This document shows positions 58,948-64,000 of a stretch of 64,000 nucleotides of DNA, piece by piece. The notes under the pieces are model-generated. The model made no database searches. It was not told the DNA's origin and saw only the letters and a list, made by a program, of their open reading frames with translations. A program made the position numbers and the translations under genes. Position 1 is the stretch's first letter; each line of letters starts with the position of its first letter. The stretch is from Phaeotremella fagi (taxonomy: Eukaryota > Basidiomycota > Tremellomycetes > Tremellales > Phaeotremellaceae), in NCBI GenBank assembly GCA_001599715.1, contig BCHU01000007.1:749586-813585 (forward strand), in the 5' to 3' direction.

Positions 58948-60627
58948 ATGTCTCTACCAACCTCGAACAAAACAACCTCTACAGCTGAATCTTCACAGCT
59001 ATCATCCAAGCAGCCCTCTCCATCTGATACCGTCGTGGACCTCAACGCTAATCTGCAACAAAAAGTCGAGCAAGATTGCTTGGAGGGTGATGGCGGCTGC
59101 GAGGTCAAAGTATCACAGAGAAGAAAATACGGTTTGCTAGCAATCTTTTCACTAGCTCTATTCATCGATATATGGTGCTGGTCGGCGTTCTTCATCTTTA
59201 CTGGACCGATATCAGAAGATCTTCAAGTTCCCTATCCGGAACAATCTTGGGTGATCACTTCTTACGCGGTAACATTTGCAGCCTTTCTATTATTCTGGGG
59301 TAGGGTTTCTGATCTTTTCTCCGCCAAACCAGTTTTCAGCTATGGCTTTATCGCACTGGGTATCAGTAATCTGATCATCTCTTTCCTGCCAGACAAGTTC
59401 AGCTTCTTTATTCTTAGAGCTGTTAGTGGTGTTGCAGGAGCTACCCTGGTTCCATCCGCCTTTCGATTGATTGTGGCGGTTTTCGAACCCCACGAACTCA
59501 ATTTAGCGTTCACATTATACGGTCTCAGCGGTCCATTAGGAAACGTCACAGGCAGTATTGTCGCTGGATTCATCCAATTCATTCCCAATAGTGGTCAAAT
59601 GACAGCTTGGAGATGGTTCTTTAGAATCTTGTCTATTATGATAGTAGGTCGAAATTTTTCTTCGTGATCCACAGAAACTGACTGAACTGTTTTTCAGCTA
59701 CCCGTCGCAGTGGCTTCTTTATTCTTAATTCCAACTCCCAAAGGCGCAATCGCAAAAGTTGACCACAAACTCAAACGCCTAGACTTGATTGGAGCATTCA
59801 CCATGCTGGCAGCTGTTATACTCCTCATCCTTGGTCTCACCCTCGGTGCTTCTTACGGTTGGAAGACGTCAGGATTTTTGGCTCCATTCCTGTTGTCCTG
59901 GGCTCTTTTCGGTTTCTTCTTTTACTGGGAGACGGTTGTACCAGAAGAATACGCCATCGTCCCACCAAAGACTTGGCTCATCCCAAACTTTACCATTTTG
60001 ATCGCATTTGCCCTGTTCGTTTATGGGTGGTGGGCGGTCAACAATCTTGCCTTCGCTGGTGTTTTCATGTCGGTCCGAAACGAAAGTGCTATTCTCGCAG
60101 CAGTTCGCCTATTGCCCCAAGGTATCGCAGCTGGAGCTATGGCAGTAGTGCTCACACTCTTCCCTGTCCTCAGTATGAAACCCAGATGGCCGATCACAAT
60201 TGGAGCTCTTCTTGGTATTGGTGCTTATGCCATGTTTACTCAAAGCGGTACCCAAGTTGGAACGGATTATTGGAAATTCCTATTCCCAGCATTCATTTTT
60301 GGTTCAGCCGGAAACTTCACAATGTTCAACGCGACAAGTGTTGGAGTCATGACTTCTGTACCTCCAGAAATGGCTGGAGTTGCTGGAGCCGTACTCCAAG
60401 TTGCCTTCCAGATAGGATCAGCAGTAGCACTTGCGGTGCAATCTGGTCTCGAAACCGCAAACCCGGGCTCCATCAGTAACATCGAGAACCTACAAGCGAG
60501 TTTCTACTTTGAAATGGGATGGGAGATTGTTTGGTTAATCATGTTCCTTGTCTTTTATCGATCTCGCCGTACTCCCACTCCAGAACACAACGCTGAAGAA
60601 GGTAAAAAAGTGGTCGTCATTGTTTAA
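58948..60627 (+). CDS. Major facilitator superfamily drug:H+ antiporter (DHA2-like)
   Basis: The protein begins MSLPTSNKTTSTAESSQLSS with a 65-residue cytosolic head, then helices YGLLAIFSLALFIDIWCWSA, SWVITSYAVTFAAFLLFWGR (with the MFS motif GRVSD), FSYGFIALGISNLIISFLP, FFILRAVSGVAGATLVPSAF and LYGLSGPLGNVTGSIVAGFI (motif C, gPxxGG-like). One intron at 59645-59698 is followed by LPVAVASLFLIPTPKGAIAK, LIGAFTMLAAVILLILGLTL and the second half, with LLPQGIAAGAMAVVLTLFPV and GVAGAVLQVAFQIGSAVALA. About fourteen helices are consistent with DHA2, whose members export drugs, azoles or amino-triazole and some carry siderophores. It ends NAEEGKKVVVIV at TAA 60625-60627. Confidence 0.9.
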
Positions 60628-61562
60628 AAGAAAACTGCAGGATATATCTCAATGCCCTACGAAAGACAAGTCAAGTGCAATCATCTCAACGCTTTCCTCA
60701 TCCTACTTTACACTCTTATATAGCCATACATCCTATAATATCTCGTCTATGCAAAATAAAATGTCCGTGCAAGCTGTTGCAAGTCAAATTTGACGTTTTG
60801 TTTGCTAACAATTTGGGAGGATCCCTACTGCCGTAATCCCACCACTCGAAGATTCAACCAAAAGCACTACCTTTTCCCATGTACCCTCTGACAGTGTTTC
60901 CCACTTCCCCAATTCTCAAAAACAAAATTCATTTTATTGAGCTCCCTTATAGATTCGAAATCTCTTGCTTAGCTATAAATAATCGAATCCGACCGAAGAA
61001 AAAGACAAAGCAAAGAAAGACAGCAGAAAATAAAGGTGATTGCCCGCCTCACTTTTCCTTCCTCCGGTTCTGTCTTGCACAATTATCCACGAAGAATGAT
61101 TTACGGATGATGCTGTCAAGCGTGAGGTCTCCAAACTCCTTGCTGTTGAGAACGAAAGAGTGTACCTTGTGTTTTTCTCTGAATTTTCCCAGATTGAAAG
61201 TACTGTGACCTCCAAAGACGAGCGCTATCGGTCATCTGTTCGGCGCAATTGGCCTTCACGAAATGGAGCCTTAATGTTCTTGCCTTGGGGTGAATGTTGA
61301 ACCCCTTCGAGGACCAATAATCCCAGTGGCAGAAAAAAATGACCACTCAATCATTGAGTGTTCAATCATTGATCATATGATCGAAAACAAGGTATATGAA
61401 AGCTGAATTGTTTGAAAACTCATCTTTTTTTTCTTGTTCTTCAATTTTGGATCTCACACACAGAAGGTCTGAACCCTTCACTACCTCCTTCATCACTATT
61501 CCTCTTCCATTTTAGTTCACAATTTCAGTAGGTAATTCAATCAATTTACTATATTCTTATTT
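60628..61562. other. Gene-free region between the MFS gene and the repeat block
   Basis: About 930 bp downstream of the MFS stop. No family-bearing frame, RNA gene or clear repeat was recognised. Short palindromic stretches such as CACTCAATCATTGAGTG occur near 61346. It marks the transition from genes to repeated DNA. Confidence 0.4.
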
Positions 61563-61640
61563 TGTCAGGACTCGTCCCTAGAGGTAGGCAGAGACGTGTA
61601 CGACTGATAATGTTTACAAAGCTGGAGATACTACTGACAA
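61563..61640 (-). mobile_element. Fragment related to the inverted end of the LTR at 62935
   Basis: The sequence TGTCAGGACTCGTCCCTAGA at 61563 resembles the reverse complement of the right end of the LTR at 62935-63480 (which reads TGTCAGGACCTGTCCCCGAT), with similarity continuing to GAGACGTG. A TGACA occurs at about 61631-61636, so a heavily deleted LTR is possible. No target duplication was found. Confidence 0.45.
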
Positions 61641-61780
61641 AGGGTATCTCGTAGACTTGTGAAGTTGGTCAACTGATATAAGGTATAGATGAATGACCTA
61701 GAAGGATCCAGTAGGCTGAGGCTGATGATGAAGGTGATGATGTAGAACTAAAGAAAGATAGTGAATGTATGATACTGTGA

Positions 61781-61922
61781 ACCACTATGTAAATTATATA
61801 CTAAAAGGGTGGATGGATGGGTTGGATAGAAAGAAGTGAAAGAAGTGGAAGTGTGAGCTGATTGAACCTTAAAAGAAAAGAAGAAAGAAGAGATAAAGAT
61901 TAAATAAATTCCGCCTTTATAC
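61781..61922. repeat. Imperfect direct repeat, copy 1
   Basis: The stretch from ACTATGTAAATTATATAC through GGTTGGATAGAAAGAAGTG, GTGTGAGCTGATTGAAC, and TTCCGCCTTTATACC is matched in order by the copy at 62057-62178. The repeat has no coding content and is probably an old transposon remnant. Confidence 0.5.
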
Positions 61923-62056
61923 CTCAAGCAAAACGTACACGAGCAGACGCCTATTGAGCATTGCCACTTTCCTTCTTTCTTAAGTGATCCCTCCTTCATT
62001 TCCTTCTGGGTTATGATCTGGTCATAACAAAGAAGAAGACTATGAAATACTACATA

Positions 62057-62178
62057 AACTATGTAAGTAGTTGTGGGTGAGTAGGTTGGATGAAAGAAGT
62101 GGAAAATGAATTGGAGCTGAACTGGTTAATTTAAGAAACGAGGAGAAAAGAGATTCCATTAATCTGCCTTGATATACC
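62057..62178. repeat. Imperfect direct repeat, copy 2
   Basis: It contains ACTATGTAAGTAGTTGTG, GGTTGGATGAAAGAAGTGG, TTGGAGCTGAACTGG, and ATCTGCCTTGATATACC in the same order as copy 1 at 61781, about 275 bp upstream. Small indels separate the two. Confidence 0.5.
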
Positions 62179-62787
62179 ATCTTTGAGTGATTATATGATG
62201 ATTCTCAAACTGTTAAGAGATTGAGAAAGGTATCATACATCTACTATCTAACTTATTTATATCACCGTCATGGTCATCTTCATCACCAACCTCCGCCTAT
62301 CCAATCTTTCTACATTGTTCATCTATATCTTATATCAGTCGACCAACTTTACAAGTCTACGAAATTGTCGAAGACCTTAACAAACCAATCGGAGTTGCCT
62401 ACGATTAGCGTAATAAGTGAACGAAGACAGGTTTGAATGAACGAAGACGACAAAGAACAACAGATTCAGCGAAGACAGAGAAATAAGAGCACGAGAGACA
62501 ACGATGGGGAAATTGATTGTTGAGCTAGCCGTTAACCACATCACAGACGATCATTTGTTTTCTTTCTTTGATGAACATTTAGACATGAAGCACCGAATCA
62601 GACTTGATTATTGTCAGATTAGATTATTGTCAGATTAATGTAACATGATTATAAATACTTTCAGAACTGACAAAACATTTGGTCAGATAGTGATACTCTT
62701 CGCTTCATGTGAAACTTTCATGAAAAACCCAAATAAGGCAGTTTGGTTTGTTGACTACTTTTATTTCTTTTTCTCAACTTTGTATTC

Positions 62788-62934
62788 GTCACGCTGGGGC
62801 GTAAGGGGAACTAGGATAAAGAGGAAATTGGTCACGGACTTACTGGGTGGACTAAAACTTGAGGCGGATGGATGATAATAAAGTAATTAAAAAAAAGTAA
62901 GGTAGAATGATATAACAGTATAATGATAGATGAG
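62788..62934 (+). repeat. Repeat family R, copy A (5' part, interrupted by the LTR)
   Basis: It begins GTCACGCTGGGGCGTAAGG and runs into the ATGAG target sequence of the LTR at 62930-62934; the rest of the copy resumes at 63486 with CTATGAAAGAATATACTG after the second ATGAG. Copy B at 63741 matches it at roughly four of five positions by eye. The start TGTCACGC-like sequence suggests R is itself an older LTR. Confidence 0.65.
62930..62934. repeat. Left target-site duplication of the solo LTR (ATGAG)
   Basis: The five bases ATGAG immediately left of the LTR start are repeated exactly at 63481-63485, immediately right of its end. A 5-bp duplication is the standard footprint of LTR retrotransposon integrases. 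Confidence 0.85.
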
Positions 62935-63480
62935 TGTCATGACTCGAACGTCTTAGTATGATGTCACGTGTATATTTAGGATAGAGATATTGTTCTTTAC
63001 GCCTAGGCTTGCTTAATTATCTCTTCGAATTTATACTTCCATAGTCGTATGAAACTTCCGCTTGTGATAGTGACAATTCCGCTATTCATGAGACGGTTTC
63101 ATACGAATCCATCGTTCATACATATATATAGGGCCCTTCCCGGCCATCTTTGATTCTTCTTTCCAAGGATCAAAATATCTTTCCTTTCTGCATTACTTTT
63201 ATCTCACTTCCTCTCGACACTCAATATATATATATTGTTCTTCTATCACATCGTGATTATAGTTGAGCCATACAATATATATATATATATTGTTACCTAC
63301 CCCTAGCCTGACGAATCCTTCCTTGCTAGTCATACACATCTACATCTACAACATCTTTATCATCTATCCATAGTCGATCATCATCACAAGTACCTACAAG
63401 TCACATCAGTCCTTCGTGACTTGTCATCTAGTAAACCTATAGTCCACGTGTCTCCCTTACATCGGGGACAGGTCCTGACA
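62935..63480 (+). mobile_element. Intact solo LTR, 546 bp
   Basis: It starts TGTCATGACTCG and ends CAGGTCCTGACA, with the short inverted termini TGTCA/TGACA and the canonical TG...CA ends. It is flanked by a perfect ATGAG duplication. Inside is a TATA-like box (CATATATATAGGGCCC, near 63121) followed by a pyrimidine-rich leader, as expected for an LTR promoter, and two similar AT-rich palindromes (CAATATATATATATTG type) near 63222 and 63273. There is no coding sequence, primer-binding site or second LTR beside it, so it arose by LTR-LTR recombination after insertion. Whether the parent was Ty3- or Ty1-type cannot be told. Confidence 0.88.
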
Positions 63481-63485
63481 ATGAG
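63481..63485. repeat. Right target-site duplication of the solo LTR (ATGAG)
   Basis: Exact copy of the ATGAG at 62930-62934, directly after the LTR end ...CCTGACA. Confidence 0.85.
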
Positions 63486-63740
63486 ACTATGAAAGAATAT
63501 ACTGAATGGCAAGTGATGTAAATGATTGTGTATGTAAAAGGATGCTCAAAAAGGTAAATCATTGAATCAAATGCCCTGCTTTCCTCCAATTATTGATGAT
63601 TTCACAAGAGACCAATCAAAAAGGTATATAAAGTCAAGTATTTAAATCAATGAATCTTTCTTTTTTGTTGAAGTATTTTCATCTCACAAATAAAACATCT
63701 GAACCGTTATATAGAAATAATGTAGAAGAGTTAGGTAGGT
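63486..63740 (+). repeat. Repeat family R, copy A (3' part)
   Basis: The first bases, CTATGAAAGAATATACTG, continue copy A after the LTR insertion and match copy B at 63890-63915. Beyond about 63515 the match with copy B is weak or lost within the window. A TATA-like AAAGGTATATAAAGTC lies at about 63618-63634, which would fit an LTR-type promoter if R is an LTR. Confidence 0.5.
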
Positions 63741-64000
63741 GTCACGCTAGGGCGTAGGAGGACTAGGACTAAGAGGGGATCAGTCACTGACTTGCTGGAC
63801 GGATTAAAAGTTGAGGTTGATTGGTGATGATATAGTAATTAGATGAAGTAAGATAGAATAGTATAACAGTATAGTAATAGATGTAGCTATGAAAGGATAT
63901 ACTAAGTGGCAAATATTATTAATTGAATATAAATGACTACAATGTAGACAAGATATATGTTTGTATAGTTGATAGCATCAGTCAAAGAGTAAAAGACTAT
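63741..64000 (+). repeat. Repeat family R, copy B (uninterrupted, runs off the window)
   Basis: It starts GTCACGCTAGGGCGTAGGAG, preceded by T (TGTCACGC), and follows copy A through TTGCTGGACGGATTAAAAG, GTAATTAGATGAAGTAAG and ATAGATGTAGCTATGAAAGG. At the point where copy A holds the LTR, copy B is continuous, so it shows the empty site. Its far end lies outside the window. Confidence 0.6.

Overview
The window is 64 kb of nuclear DNA from a basidiomycete yeast-like fungus, most likely a tremellomycete of the Cryptococcus/Kwoniella group. The reasons are: nearly every gene is split by short GT-AG introns (mostly 50-70 nt, locally 34-40 nt) with CTAAC/CTGAC-like branch sites; genes are packed on both strands with 100-400 bp between them; and the protein set (velvet factor, CPL1-like secreted protein, Rab4, CCDC130 and XAP5 proteins) fits that group. 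The genus is inferred, not proven. No operon, CRISPR array, rRNA or tRNA gene was recognised.

Layout. 0-9.8 kb: UDP-sugar transporter (YEA4-like), mitoribosomal protein uL2m, enoyl-CoA reductase TSC13, vacuolar TRP-like channel YVC1, a C2H2 zinc-finger protein. 10.7-14.9 kb: CCDC130 splicing factor, an orphan protein, a tandem pair of diverged small orphan paralogues, and a 123-bp inverted-repeat element. 15.3-21.9 kb: a Golgi-type glycosyltransferase-like protein with an overlapping uORF, a 2-kb gene-free stretch, then a velvet regulator. 22.6-30.7 kb: argininosuccinate synthase, TGS1 cap hypermethylase, RRG7-like mitochondrial protein, an F-box-like protein, DNA primase small subunit. 31.2-44.6 kb: PHO89 phosphate transporter, a P-loop kinase with an RG-rich tail, an atypical SDR, COQ10, the succinate/fumarate carrier, Rab4, an ER-type FKBP, a DUF3074 protein, and a CPL1-like secreted protein. 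46.3-54.3 kb: XAP5, Ran GTPase, COX20, COG2, and a DH-PH-FYVE Rho exchange factor. 54.9-60.6 kb: an SDR with an apparent frameshift, a bZIP factor, a DsbA/FrnE-type oxidoreductase and a DHA2-type MFS pump. 60.6-64 kb: no genes, only retroelement debris, including an intact solo LTR with target-site duplication nested in an older duplicated repeat.

Most genes are housekeeping and do not form one pathway. Several divergent pairs share short promoters (RML2/TSC13, ARG1/TGS1, XAP5/Ran, COX20/COG2, Rab4/FKBP). The 54.9-60.6 kb block looks like an accessory redox/efflux neighbourhood next to repeats.

Most unusual observations: the Ran gene needs a 1-nt exon followed by a 5-nt exon to encode its P-loop; the solo LTR has a paralogous empty site beside it; the 123-bp inverted-repeat element carries three 10-bp repeats at an exact 19-bp period; and a uORF stop overlaps a start codon as TAATG. 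Gene ends are start/stop codons from hand-spliced models; untranslated regions were not mapped.
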